This document shows positions 15,228 through 21,796 of a DNA stretch of 38,494 nucleotides, in pieces. The DNA is from Acidisoma sp. L85 (GTDB lineage Bacteria; Pseudomonadota; Alphaproteobacteria; Acetobacterales; Acetobacteraceae). The stretch covers positions 25,496-63,989 of the forward strand of contig NZ_LMUQ01000076.1 in assembly GCF_009765865.1 (NCBI RefSeq), read 5' to 3'. A program made the position numbers and the translations under genes. A model generated the notes under the pieces. The model worked only from the letters and a program-made list of their open reading frames with translations, was not told where the DNA came from and did not search any database. Position 1 is the first letter of the stretch. Each line of letters begins with the position of its first letter.

Positions 15228-15660
15228 CCGCGAGAGCTTTAGGTTTGGCCGCGGCATCGAGCCCCTCCAGGAATTTCGACAAGCCGCCATCGTCAACGAG
15301 GGCGTGCGCCTGCGACAGCGGCACCCACATTACCTTGCGTTCGAGGGACTCCTTCCACGCCGCAAGGTGCTCTGACACGTCGAGGCGGAACACCGTAACC
15401 TCGGCGGGCACCATCTTGCCCGACCGCAAGCATTTTGTTGTGCGATACCGTCCTATGGGAGTTTTGCTGATCTTGCCAGCAACGCCCGCTTCTTCTCGTG
15501 CCTCCAGCAAGGCTACGGCAGCTGGTCGCATCTCTTTTTCCGGGTGTCCTTTGGGAATGATCCACCGCTGCGTGCCGCGCGAGGTGATGAGAAGCACGTG
15601 CGACGTTCCGCCGGTCTCCATGACCGGCAGTGCCGCAAATTGCTTAAGGAGTTTTGCCAT
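15217..15660 (-). CDS. Nudix hydrolase with atypical box
   Basis: Cytosolic Mg-dependent pyrophosphohydrolase of the Nudix superfamily, 147 residues. The strand WIIPKGHPEK leads into the box GHPEKEM-RPAAVALLEAREEAGV (residues 38-60). Catalytic Glu53, Glu56 and Glu57 are kept, but the usual Glu at box position 7 is Met44 and the usual Arg is Leu51. The WxxPKGxP lead-in is typical of the DIPP branch that cleaves diphosphoinositol phosphates and dinucleoside polyphosphates; that substrate range is inferred. An AAxEAxEEAGV-type box without the Arg also occurs in that branch, so activity is plausible. Confidence 0.86.
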   Translation of the reverse strand: MAKLLKQFAALPVMETGGTSHVLLITSRGTQRWIIPKGHPEKEMRPAAVALLEAREEAGVAGKISKTPIGRYRTTKCLRSGKMVPAEVTVFRLDVSEHLAAWKESLERKVMWVPLSQAHALVDDGGLSKFLEGLDAAAKPKALAVTS

Positions 15661-15728
15661 CGACCTTTAGATGGGGGCGAGGGCAGCTGTGAGCAAAGGA
15701 ATGGCCGCCAGCCCTGAGTGCTGACGCC

Positions 15729-16013
15729 TCAGGGGCCCAATGGGCCAGGCTGCTCTTGGAACGTGACTTCCGGCGCCGTCGGCGCTTCCGAGGCCTCCCA
15801 GGCACTCCAGGCCGCCGTATCGAAAACCGCCAGAGCCTGGTCGCGATCGATGTCCGCCGCCCTCAGCGCCTCGACTAGGACCACCAGCTGGGCCTCTAAC
15901 TCTTGCTCGAAGACCACGCGCTCCGTCCCGGTCCGGGCGTGGCCAAACTCCTGGCCGGCGGTTTCACACAGGTCGATGCTGATCGGCGGGTTGAACGTGA
16001 GGGGAGGGGTCAT
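15729..16013 (-). CDS. hypothetical acidic protein, 94 aa
   Basis: Soluble acidic protein. Start taken at ATG 16013 (MTPPLTFNPPISIDLCETAG); a TTG two codons upstream is possible. The central part is a long helix (EQELEAQLVVLVEALRAADI) and the tail is Pro/Ala-rich. No strong ribosome site and no recognised family. It lies between the Nudix gene and the RepL-like gene, all on the minus strand. Confidence 0.45.
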   Translation of the reverse strand: MTPPLTFNPPISIDLCETAGQEFGHARTGTERVVFEQELEAQLVVLVEALRAADIDRDQALAVFDTAAWSAWEASEAPTAPEVTFQEQPGPLGP

Positions 16014-16217
16014 TGACAAGCTTGTAGTCCGAGCAACGGGCTGAACAAGATCCCTCGTGCATCCGGGGCAATTCGTCGGACCTAGCGGCCCGGCTCACTG
16101 AAGCCATTGGCACGCCAGGCAGCGCGCAATGACGCCCGCACGCCCATCGAGCGGCGGCACAAGTGATAGGTACGCATGAAGTGCCGCCAATCGATTCTCA
16201 TGGCCGGTCCTCGCTGA

Positions 16218-16610
16218 TCAGAACGCCTCGTCTGGCGGCAAAAGTGAAAGCTGCTCCGCCGCCTTCGGCTTGGCCCCCTTCAGATGATACGCCTTCACAA
16301 AGGCCAGGCGATCGCCATTGAACATGTATTGGATATTCAAGAAGAAGAGGCCTTCGGACGGACTGCGGTATAGGAACTCCCGGTCTAGCAGCTCGCGCAA
16401 GCCACGCTGATAGGTGCGCTCAACCAAACCCGGACTGTGCTTTCGCGCCAGGTAGAAGCTCATCTCGACTTTGTCGTTGTTCGAACGTTCTCGAAGCTGG
16501 GAGTAGACCAACTCGAAGATGGAGAGCCCGGCCTTAGATAATCCCGTCGCCTGCTTCAGGCCGGCCATGAACAGCTTCACGAAGCGTTCGGCGTCGACCC
16601 TTCCACTCAT
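16218..16610 (-). CDS. RepL-like winged-helix replication/regulatory protein
   Basis: 130 residues. The region SGLSIFELVYSQL-like helix, then EMSFYLARKHSPGLVERTYQ (helix-turn-helix), RGLRELLDREFLYRSPSEG (wing) and the ending FFLNIQYMFNGDRLAFVKAY matches the RepL replication-protein family, where FNGDR is the closing signature. RepL proteins start rolling or theta replication of small plasmids; alphaproteobacterial homologues are often found on islands. I chose Met at 16610; GTG at 16622 is possible. It suggests plasmid-derived DNA. A related transcription regulator is the alternative. Confidence 0.62.
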   Translation of the reverse strand: MSGRVDAERFVKLFMAGLKQATGLSKAGLSIFELVYSQLRERSNNDKVEMSFYLARKHSPGLVERTYQRGLRELLDREFLYRSPSEGLFFLNIQYMFNGDRLAFVKAYHLKGAKPKAAEQLSLLPPDEAF

Positions 16611-16684
16611 ACGCGACGGCACGCCCTAGCCGTCGACACTGAACCTGCGGATGATGATCGTCAGCCAGCAGTGCTTCGGCAGAT

Positions 16685-17104
16685 TTATTGAAAGCTGAGC
16701 CGCCCCGGCGGCGTGTAAAGCAGGTAGGCGGCTACGGCTTGCGGCCCAAGGTCTGCCACCGCCATCAGCAGGCCGCTGATGCCATGGTAGGGAGGCATCG
16801 CTGTCGAAAAGGCATCAAAAGCGAAGTTCAGCGCCAAGCTGGTTCTCGCCCAGCCTTTCCCCTCGCCAATCTTCAACACCATCCAAGCCAGGAACCCTGC
16901 CGTCACGATGTAGCCCGCAATCACGACCATCTGGAGCGCTTCGGGATTGAAGGGCATCGTCATCGGAAGATGGTCAGTGATCAGTTTCTCCGTGCTTTGA
17001 ACGCTGGTGCCGGACTGGTAGATGCCCAAGCCAGTCACCCAAGCCGTCCAGGCCCACAGGATCAGTTCCGCGGCTCGTACAGCCTTTCGCGGGTTGGCCG
17101 TCAC
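16685..17104 (-). CDS. four-span membrane protein, unknown family
   Basis: Inner-membrane protein of 139 residues with four predicted spans: AAELILWAWTAWVTGLGIY, MVVIAGYIVTAGFLAWMVL, a weaker SLALNFAFDAFSTAMP, and LLMAVADLGPQAVAAYLLY. The start is taken as GTG at 17104 because GGTGGAG lies 5 bases upstream; a longer frame to 17164 has no site and adds a hydrophilic leader. The short spans and GxG turns recall DoxX-like and small DUF families, but I cannot name one. Confidence 0.6.
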   Translation of the reverse strand: MTANPRKAVRAAELILWAWTAWVTGLGIYQSGTSVQSTEKLITDHLPMTMPFNPEALQMVVIAGYIVTAGFLAWMVLKIGEGKGWARTSLALNFAFDAFSTAMPPYHGISGLLMAVADLGPQAVAAYLLYTPPGRLSFQ

Positions 17105-17313
17105 GTGATCTCCACCCACCGCTTCGTATCGGCACGCATCTCGCGGGTCAGCCCGGCTCATCAAGGAACCTTCAGATAACCACCATCGGCATCGAAAGAA
17201 ACTGCTAGCGGTGCCGGGCGGACGAGGCGCGCTACTGAGGGATTGTAGCCACCCGAGATCGACGTCGCCTTATCCCTCTTCGCTAGCCCGCCGGCCTTCT
17301 TGCCCCTGCCGTG

Positions 17314-17361
17314 TGTAGCGCGACACCACTGATGGCCGGCCATCAGTCCTGTCGCGCTACA
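17314..17361. repeat. 48-bp near-perfect palindrome
   Basis: Arms TGTAGCGCGACA and TGTCGCGCTACA are exact reverse complements, as are the inner ACTGATGGCC and GGCCATCAGT. The only unpaired positions are a CC opposite CC between outer and inner arms. There is no loop in the DNA palindrome. It lies in a 475-base gap without a gene. It could extrude as a cruciform or be a site for a dimeric recombinase, replication or partition protein. No T-run follows, so it is not a simple terminator. Confidence 0.85.
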
Positions 17362-17640
17362 TGCCGGGCGCCAGAACGAAATAGAAGCCATGGCGAGAGC
17401 GCGAAATTTACGCCAAAATGTGTTCCATCAGAATGGGCCGCACCCGGACAGCGATCTGGGCTTTGAGAAACTCGCGACCAATGGATAGGGTGGTCACGTT
17501 TGCGAGGTGGCAGCTAAACCCCACCTGCATCACGTCTATGTCAAGAGGGTCCTCGTGTCCGGAACTTCGGACCACGGTCATTGCGTTCGCGCCGCATCGC
17601 CCAATTTTCCTCAGTCTATTTTATTGGCAGGCAGTAAGAC
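17362..17640. other. non-coding stretch upstream of DUF883 gene
   Basis: No gene seen. It must hold the promoter of the 17.64-18.75 kb operon, but no clear -35/-10 pair or operator stands out. Confidence 0.35.
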
Positions 17641-17952
17641 ATGAGCGACGTTCAGGCGGGCAGTGCCTCATCGACTTCCAAAGATGTCGCAGATGATCTT
17701 GCGGTTTTGAAAAGCGACGTGGCGGCTCTCATCAAGGAGATGAAGGATCTGGCCATACGAGAGGGAAGTCGGATCGGACAGAACGCAGCCGAAAAGATTA
17801 GCGAGAGTGCCTTTGAAATCTATGGCGGGGTATCGAAACAGACCCAGCGTTCCGCAGAAGCTGTCAGCCAGCATGTGCAGGACTGGCCCATCTCCAGTCT
17901 GTTAGTTGCCTTTGTTGGCGGCTTTGCCCTCTCCAAACTCTTCACCCGCTGA
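17641..17952 (+). CDS. DUF883 (ElaB/YqjD-like) membrane-anchored protein
   Basis: 103 residues: a long amphipathic helix (DDLAVLKSDVAALIKEMKDL and on to about residue 80), then one C-terminal membrane helix (ISSLLVAFVGGFALSKLF) ending in TR. This is the ElaB/YqjD/YgaM layout. In E. coli YqjD anchors ribosomes at the inner membrane in stationary phase; here only the family, not that role, is supported. It is first in an operon with the YqjE-like gene 11 bases downstream, the same pairing as yqjD-yqjE in enterobacteria. Confidence 0.84.
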   Translation: MSDVQAGSASSTSKDVADDLAVLKSDVAALIKEMKDLAIREGSRIGQNAAEKISESAFEIYGGVSKQTQRSAEAVSQHVQDWPISSLLVAFVGGFALSKLFTR

Positions 17953-17963
17953 GGACGCATTGA

Positions 17964-18476
17964 ATGCCATCAATGGGAAGCCTGGTGAAGTTGGGCGCCA
18001 CCCTGGCGTTCAATCCAATGACGATGGTGCAGGACGTGCTAGCGTCGGTGCGACGCACTGCAATTTTGATTGTTTGCGCTCTGGTCGCTGGTCTGATCGT
18101 CTTGCCGGCAATTGGCTGCCTGATGGCGGCGCTCTGGATTTTTGTGCAGGAACGACTTGGACCTTTCTGGGCTGCAATTATCACAGCGGCGGCAATGCTT
18201 CTACTCGCAATCACCGTGTTGCTGATCGGAATCTTGCAGTCAAAGGCCGGCAAGAAGACGCGGGCGCAACGCGATGCGCCCAGGTCTGCGGCAGCTGCTA
18301 GTCTATCTGCGTTGCCGCCGCCGAAGGCCATGCTTGAGACTAGCCGCTCCGCTTTCCGTCGTAATAAGGGAACGGTCTTGCTGGCCGCCGGAGTGGCGGG
18401 CCTACTGCTGGGTCAGGACCTTCTAAGACCTCGTCCGCAGTATGTGGTCGAACAAAAGGGGCGGAGGCGCAGGTGA
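17964..18476 (+). CDS. YqjE/putative holin superfamily membrane protein
   Basis: 170 residues with two strong spans, TAILIVCALVAGLIVLPAIG and WAAIITAAAMLLLAITVLLI, in the arrangement of the phage-holin-3_6/YqjE family, plus a weaker third (GTVLLAAGVAGLLLGQDLL) before a basic tail. The N-terminus has a short amphipathic lead-in. The name holin is from sequence only; chromosomal members next to DUF883 genes are envelope-stress proteins, not lysis proteins. Its last bases GTGA overlap the start of the next gene. Confidence 0.78.
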   Translation: MPSMGSLVKLGATLAFNPMTMVQDVLASVRRTAILIVCALVAGLIVLPAIGCLMAALWIFVQERLGPFWAAIITAAAMLLLAITVLLIGILQSKAGKKTRAQRDAPRSAAAASLSALPPPKAMLETSRSAFRRNKGTVLLAAGVAGLLLGQDLLRPRPQYVVEQKGRRRR

Positions 18477-18748
18477 GCGAAGAATGGTGGCCCGATGATA
18501 CGGCTACGCCGCCGCCGGATGGCTCGCACAGAGTGGTTCAGCAGAGCACCGAAGGTGTTCCTCTGTTTTTGAAAGCTCCAGCTGACCCGACCGCTCACCC
18601 GTTCTGGACCCCGGAACATGCCGAAGCCGGCGTTTGGTCGCTGCGCGACGCAGCACGGTTGGCGGCTCTGCATACCGGCCTGCGAGATTCAAGTGGCGGT
18701 CTTGTGGAAGCCTGGAGCGAGGAAATTACGCCCGATGAGCGAGACTGA
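18473..18748 (+). CDS. hypothetical acidic protein, third gene of the DUF883 operon
   Basis: 91 residues beginning at GTG 18473, which overlaps the upstream TGA by four bases, so it is translationally coupled. It is Trp-rich at the start (MSEEWWPDD), has no signal or membrane span, and contains HPFWTPEHAEAGVWSLRDAA. No family recognised. Position suggests it works with the two membrane proteins before it. Confidence 0.58.
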   Translation: MSEEWWPDDTATPPPDGSHRVVQQSTEGVPLFLKAPADPTAHPFWTPEHAEAGVWSLRDAARLAALHTGLRDSSGGLVEAWSEEITPDERD

Positions 18749-18941
18749 CGTGATGTAGACGCGCCATCGCTTGTCGATGGTCAGTGATGCAATCGTCCGT
18801 TTCGATGCGGCCGATAAGGTCAGGATTATCGACTTTCCTCCACATCACCCAGTCGAGTGCACCGTCCAGTGTCGCGAAGGAACGGCGCGCTGTTGGTGAT
18901 CCCGCCTCTGGCTCAGATACTTCGGCGTGATAGCCAGGCAT
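18726..18941 (-). CDS. hypothetical protein, 71 aa
   Basis: Reads as a small soluble protein (ATLDGALDWVMWRKVDNPDL then IGRIETDDCI). It converges on and overlaps the previous gene by 23 bases. I see no strong ribosome site before the ATG at 18941. Supported only by composition; may be chance. Confidence 0.35.
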   Translation of the reverse strand: MPGYHAEVSEPEAGSPTARRSFATLDGALDWVMWRKVDNPDLIGRIETDDCITDHRQAMARLHHVSLAHRA

Positions 18942-19155
18942 ATTTGTCCCCAGTGACGATCCCGATCGACAAGCAATGATAGCTCGTGCGTCTCTGGGAT
19001 ATTCAATCTCCGTTTAACTCAGCATCCATCTCGGCACCGCTTTTCTCGCCTGGCAAGCTGCCTCTCGCATCTTCGTGAATGCCCGCGCGCCTAGATGAGG
19101 GCGTTGCTAAAGAACGATTCTATCCCCAGGTAGATGGCCTTCCCAGGAGATGCAC
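18942..19155. other. intergenic region, nothing recognised
   Basis: Short gap that presumably holds the CsbD promoter. CsbD-type genes are usually under general stress control, which in alphaproteobacteria is EcfG (-35 GGAAC, -10 CGTT). I did not find a convincing pair here. Confidence 0.3.
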
Positions 19156-19392
19156 ATGAGCGAGAACAAGTTCAGTGGAACGGTCGATGACATCAAAGGC
19201 AAGGTGCAGGATGCTGCCGGCGGTTTGACCGGCGACACCAGCACCCAGACTCGTGGCAAGGCTAATCAGGTGCGTGGCCAGGCGGAAAGCATATTGGGGG
19301 ATGCTGCAGAGTTGATCCGGGACCAGCCTCTGACGGCAGCGCTGGTCATCTTTGGTGTCGCGTATTTGGCGGGACGTCTGCGCCTACTCTAG
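19156..19392 (+). CDS. CsbD family stress protein
   Basis: 78 residues. The CsbD core is plain: GTVDDIKGKVQDAAGGLTGD followed by TRGKANQVRGQAESILGDAA. Unlike most CsbD proteins it ends in a hydrophobic helix (PLTAALVIFGVAYLAGRL), as in the DUF883 protein upstream, so it may be membrane-anchored. CsbD-like proteins are induced by general stress; their mechanism is unknown. AGGAGA sits before the ATG at 19156. A small lipoprotein gene follows 37 bases later. Confidence 0.86.
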   Translation: MSENKFSGTVDDIKGKVQDAAGGLTGDTSTQTRGKANQVRGQAESILGDAAELIRDQPLTAALVIFGVAYLAGRLRLL

Positions 19393-19429
19393 GCAAGGCC
19401 GAACTCTGAACCAGCCCAGGAGAATGTGC

Positions 19430-19651
19430 ATGGCGACCACAACACTTCGCTGCCTCCGCGTAGCGGCCATAGCGATTCCATTTGCACTTGGCGGGTGCGG
19501 AATGTTTGGCTCCTCTAGCGGTAGCCCGACCAATGGCGGGGCGACCCAGGGCACCGGTGCCGGCGGCGCGACTGGAGCAGGTGCCAGTTCAGCCTCTGGC
19601 GCGTCGGCAGGTGCCGCTGGTGGGGCTGGAGGCGCTGCCGGAACGAAGTAG
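19430..19651 (+). CDS. small lipoprotein with Gly/Ala/Ser-rich tail
   Basis: 73 residues. Signal peptide AIAIPFALGGCG with a lipobox (LGGC) puts the lipidated Cys near residue 23. The mature part is low complexity, a run of Gly, Ala, Ser and Thr with no charged residue until the terminal lysine. AGGAGA is 7 bases upstream of the ATG at 19430. Probably an outer-membrane lipoprotein; no function can be given. Confidence 0.68.
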   Translation: MATTTLRCLRVAAIAIPFALGGCGMFGSSSGSPTNGGATQGTGAGGATGAGASSASGASAGAAGGAGGAAGTK

Positions 19652-19743
19652 CGAAGAATCAGGCGGCCGAAAGTCCTAAGGCGTATGTCCGAAAGGTGGA
19701 GTCAAAATTAGCCGGCCGCCACCTCATGCTTTGAAAGGCTTGG

Positions 19744-19814
19744 GTGGGCGTAGCAGAGTGGTCTTGCAGTGGTTGTCCCAACCGAAGGTGTCGGTTCGAT
19801 TCCGGCAGCCCGCT
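19744..19814 (+). tRNA. tRNA-like sequence, Gly-type, aberrant anticodon arm
   Basis: 71 nt that fold as a cloverleaf. Acceptor GTGGGCG/AGCCCGC has six pairs and one G-A mismatch. TA occupies positions 8-9. D arm GCAG-AGTGGTC-TTGC pairs with a closing G-T. The T arm GTCGG-TTCGATT-CCGGC is canonical. The anticodon arm is not: with a 7-base loop the stem has a mismatch and the loop is TGTCCCA, where position 33 is G rather than U and the anticodon would be UCC. The same bases pair better as GGTTG-TCC-CAACC, a 3-base loop. CCA is not encoded. Either a degenerate tRNA-Gly or a tRNA-derived element. Confidence 0.5.
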
Positions 19815-19880
19815 TTTCACGATCGTCAACCGAAGAGCAGAATTTCTGTTATCAGAACCCAACTTCCGGAGATGCGCTCT

Positions 19881-20036
19881 TGATATGGTACGACTGCCGG
19901 CCGTTATACCGTGAGGGGCCTGTCGAAGGCGGTTGGGACGCACAAGCCCGCGATCTCTCGCGCCGTGGACGTTCTGGAGAACCACAAGCTAGTTCGGCGT
20001 TCGCCAGACCCGACAGACTGACGTTCCGTCCTGATT
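19881..20036 (+). pseudogene. MarR-type winged-helix remnant
   Basis: Reads YTVRGLSKAVGTHKPAISRA then VDVLENHKLVRRSPDPTD, a stop TGA, and RSVLI. This is the recognition helix and wing of a MarR-like regulator, with TGA in place of the Arg codon expected in DPTDRRSVLI. Both ends of the gene are missing. Confidence 0.62.
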
Positions 20037-20041
20037 GAGTT

Positions 20042-20146
20042 CGTGCTGCCATCCAGGCAGGCGCCACAGTGTCCGCGCTGGCCAAGCAATACGGCACCAG
20101 CCGGCAAACGATTATGCGGATACGGAATGCTAAGGCGGCGGCATAA
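20042..20146 (+). pseudogene. serine recombinase C-terminal helix-turn-helix remnant
   Basis: Last 34 codons of a resolvase-type gene: RAAIQAGATVSALAKQYGTS then RQTIMRIRNAKAAA and a natural stop. This is the small DNA-binding tail of resolvases. It follows the MarR remnant within a few bases, so a junction lies between them. The N-terminal half of a resolvase lies at 8.44-8.77 kb in the opposite orientation. Confidence 0.62.
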
Positions 20147-20209
20147 CCCGCGTCAGCCGATCATCATCGTTGACACGGCATCTGCCGAAACCCACAGGAG
20201 GCTTGATCC

Positions 20210-20434
20210 ATGTCCCAGTCACTGGATCGCCGGATTGCCGCGCTGGAGGCAAAGGCGCCGGGAATGGGCATGCGCGTCGTCACGTTACATGAGCCGTCGG
20301 GTATGCCGCCTGCGAAGCGAGCTGTCTATTGCGCGGAGCAGCGCGCTCGATGGGGGAAGCACGCTGGAACGACCGTCGTTATTCGCCGGTTCGTTTCTGA
20401 GGCGTTACGACTGGACGCTAATGAGCCAAAGTAA
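20210..20434 (+). CDS. hypothetical protein, 74 aa
   Basis: MSQSLDRRIAALEAKAPGMG begins a short helix, followed by a strand-rich part (MRVVTLHEPSG, TTVVIRRFV). CAGGAGG before the ATG is an excellent ribosome site. Its stop overlaps the ATG at 20421 that opens a RepA-like N-terminus, so it may be a leader gene of a replication operon. No family recognised. Confidence 0.52.
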   Translation: MSQSLDRRIAALEAKAPGMGMRVVTLHEPSGMPPAKRAVYCAEQRARWGKHAGTTVVIRRFVSEALRLDANEPK

Positions 20435-20530
20435 GCAAATGGGGACGGTGCACGACATTCTTGAGAATCAAGGTAAACGGGCAGACCTTGAAGCAGGGCA
20501 TGCTCGGGAAGTGGTCGAGGCCGCAGCCGC
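20421..20530 (+). pseudogene. plasmid RepA (RPA family), N-terminal piece
   Basis: MSQSKQMGTVHDILENQGKR then HAREVVEAAAAY is the N-terminus of RPA-type plasmid replication initiators common in Acetobacteraceae and other Alphaproteobacteria. After the AAAAY the frame turns into unrelated sequence. Intact proteins continue with a MSDEE-type block; that block is found next door on the opposite strand. Confidence 0.55.
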
Positions 20531-20686
20531 TTATAAGTCTAAGTCCAGGCTCGACGACTCGACGACGAGACGCACTCGATCAGTCGCGATTTCCCAACGA
20601 GCTTCTGGGGGCAGCTTCTTGAGAGGCAACGCGCATTGAGCCCATCCGCTATAGGCGAATCCGAGACCGTTTTCCTCATCGGACAT
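20531..20686 (-). pseudogene. plasmid RepA (RPA family), second piece, inverted
   Basis: From the ATG at 20686 the minus strand reads MSDEENGLGFAYSGWAQCAL then PPEARWEIATDRVRLVVESS, the block that follows AAAAY in RPA-type RepA proteins. It meets the plus-strand N-terminal piece at 20530/20531, so the two are convergent halves. The remaining two thirds of RepA (GSRARL motif onward) are absent. Iteron-like repeats lie just upstream of its start. Confidence 0.58.
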
Positions 20687-20694
20687 ATTTGTAT

Positions 20695-20890
20695 GCTCGC
20701 TAGATTCCCCGGGATAATTTGGCATCGCACACGGGTGTCCTGAGGTCCTTCGCTAAATTCCCATTTGGCTCGCTAGATTCCCCACTCGCCTGTGGGGAAG
20801 GTCAGGGTCATTCCCCTCTGGTCGCTCGCGTCCGGCACCTGAACGACAAGAAGCCCGACCACTGGGTCCGCGTAGCGCTGCTAGATTCGG
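20695..20890. repeat. iteron-like repeats, possible plasmid origin remnant
   Basis: GCTCGCTAGATTCCCC occurs exactly at 20695-20710 and 20768-20783. A variant CCTTCGCTAAATTCCC is at 20747-20762, 21 bases before the third, and a weaker GCTGCTAGATTCGG is near 20878-20890. Same orientation, next to RepA fragments, and roughly two-helical-turn spacing for one pair are iteron traits. The origin is probably dead. Confidence 0.5.
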
Positions 20891-20986
20891 CTAGCTCGGG
20901 TTGAAGCCGACTTCAGTCATGCCGTCGCAGTCGACGTATAAGTATCAATCTCGGTCTCGGTGTCGTTCAAGAGGACACCGACAAGC

Positions 20987-21382
20987 CTACCCCTGTTGAG
21001 ACTTTCGATGGTGCTCCGGGTCGCCCATCGGGGTGCGATCCGCATACGGCGGCTTCTCGGGTGGTGGGTCGTATACTGGTAGACCGTGACCGCAGGCATC
21101 GCTCATCCCTTCATTGCGCCATCCAGTGCTTCGTATCCGCGCGGAGTGGCTACTCCCCCTCACGAGCCTCATAAAAGCATCTGGAGTGGCGCCCTCCACT
21201 CCGCGAACCGACCCAAATGGGGTGCGGCGGCCCAGTTTCTGGCCATCCACTCCGTAGATGACGCCGCCCAGAATGCGGCCAATCCTATGCCCGCTCGAAG
21301 TGGCGTAGACTATCCCGTTGGTGACGTAGGCGACCTCTGTGCCGCCCTCGTCGTAGAGGCAAAGCCTATCCAGTCGCTTCAT
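20987..21382 (-). CDS. small beta-rich protein, copy B, with extended tail
   Basis: Residues 1-72 are the paralogue of the protein at 11329-11565: YDEGGTEVAYVTNGIVY, GHRIGRILGGVIYGVDGQKL, then VRGVEG and AFMRLVRG. About 65 further residues follow, beginning SSHSARIRS and including MSDACGHGLPVYDPPPEKPP. In a neighbouring frame the junction reads GGVATPRGYEALDGAMKG then TGA overlapping the ATG of MSDACG. A change in the G5 run near 21166 may therefore have fused two genes. No clear ribosome site. Function unknown. Confidence 0.58.
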   Translation of the reverse strand: MKRLDRLCLYDEGGTEVAYVTNGIVYATSSGHRIGRILGGVIYGVDGQKLGRRTPFGSVRGVEGATPDAFMRLVRGSSHSARIRSTGWRNEGMSDACGHGLPVYDPPPEKPPYADRTPMGDPEHHRKSQQG

Positions 21383-21656
21383 GTCGGGTTCTTACCACTG
21401 GTTCCGGCACCAACTCGATCATCCCATCCTGCTGCGGCCCGTGCGTGAAACTGGCGGTGATGGGAGGCGCATAGGTAGACCAAGGCGGCGGGCCACTGGG
21501 GCTTAAACGCGGTCTATATCCACCGCACCGTATCGAAGCTGGAGGAGAACGGCATCCGCGATCGCAATCTGTCTCGTGGCGGCGGAGATCACCGCCATGC
21601 CTGCTTTTCGGTCATCTCAGCGGTAGAAAGCCGAACTAAGCTCGTAGCTTGTCGCG

Positions 21657-21680
21657 GGCACGATCATCAACCTCGTGGGC
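21657..21680 (+). repeat. 24-bp fragment identical to the RTX-like remnant
   Basis: The 24 bases are identical to 9926-9949, which encode GTIINLVG in the RTX-like remnant at 9.7 kb. Identity ends abruptly downstream (a TGA follows at once). The rest of 21383-21796 contains no recognisable gene. Confidence 0.6.
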
Positions 21681-21796
21681 TTGATCGACGGAAAGAAGAA
21701 TAAGGACCATGGGACCATGGGACGAGTTCCCGACGTAGCGACGCTGCGCATGTGAGCGGCGTCCCTATGTCCGACCGCCACGCTCTGTCCATTGTG

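Noticed and set aside
17161-17391. A 76-codon minus-strand frame across the 48-bp palindrome.
   Set aside because: No ribosome site and the palindrome imposes the internal residues; no sign of selection for protein.
20531-20639. Extension of the plus-strand RepA-like frame to 20639.
   Set aside because: From 20531 onward the opposite strand carries a recognisable RepA block, so the plus-strand extension is chance read-through.
21703-21724. GGACCATG occurring twice in tandem.
   Set aside because: Only two short units with no gene or symmetry around them; within chance.
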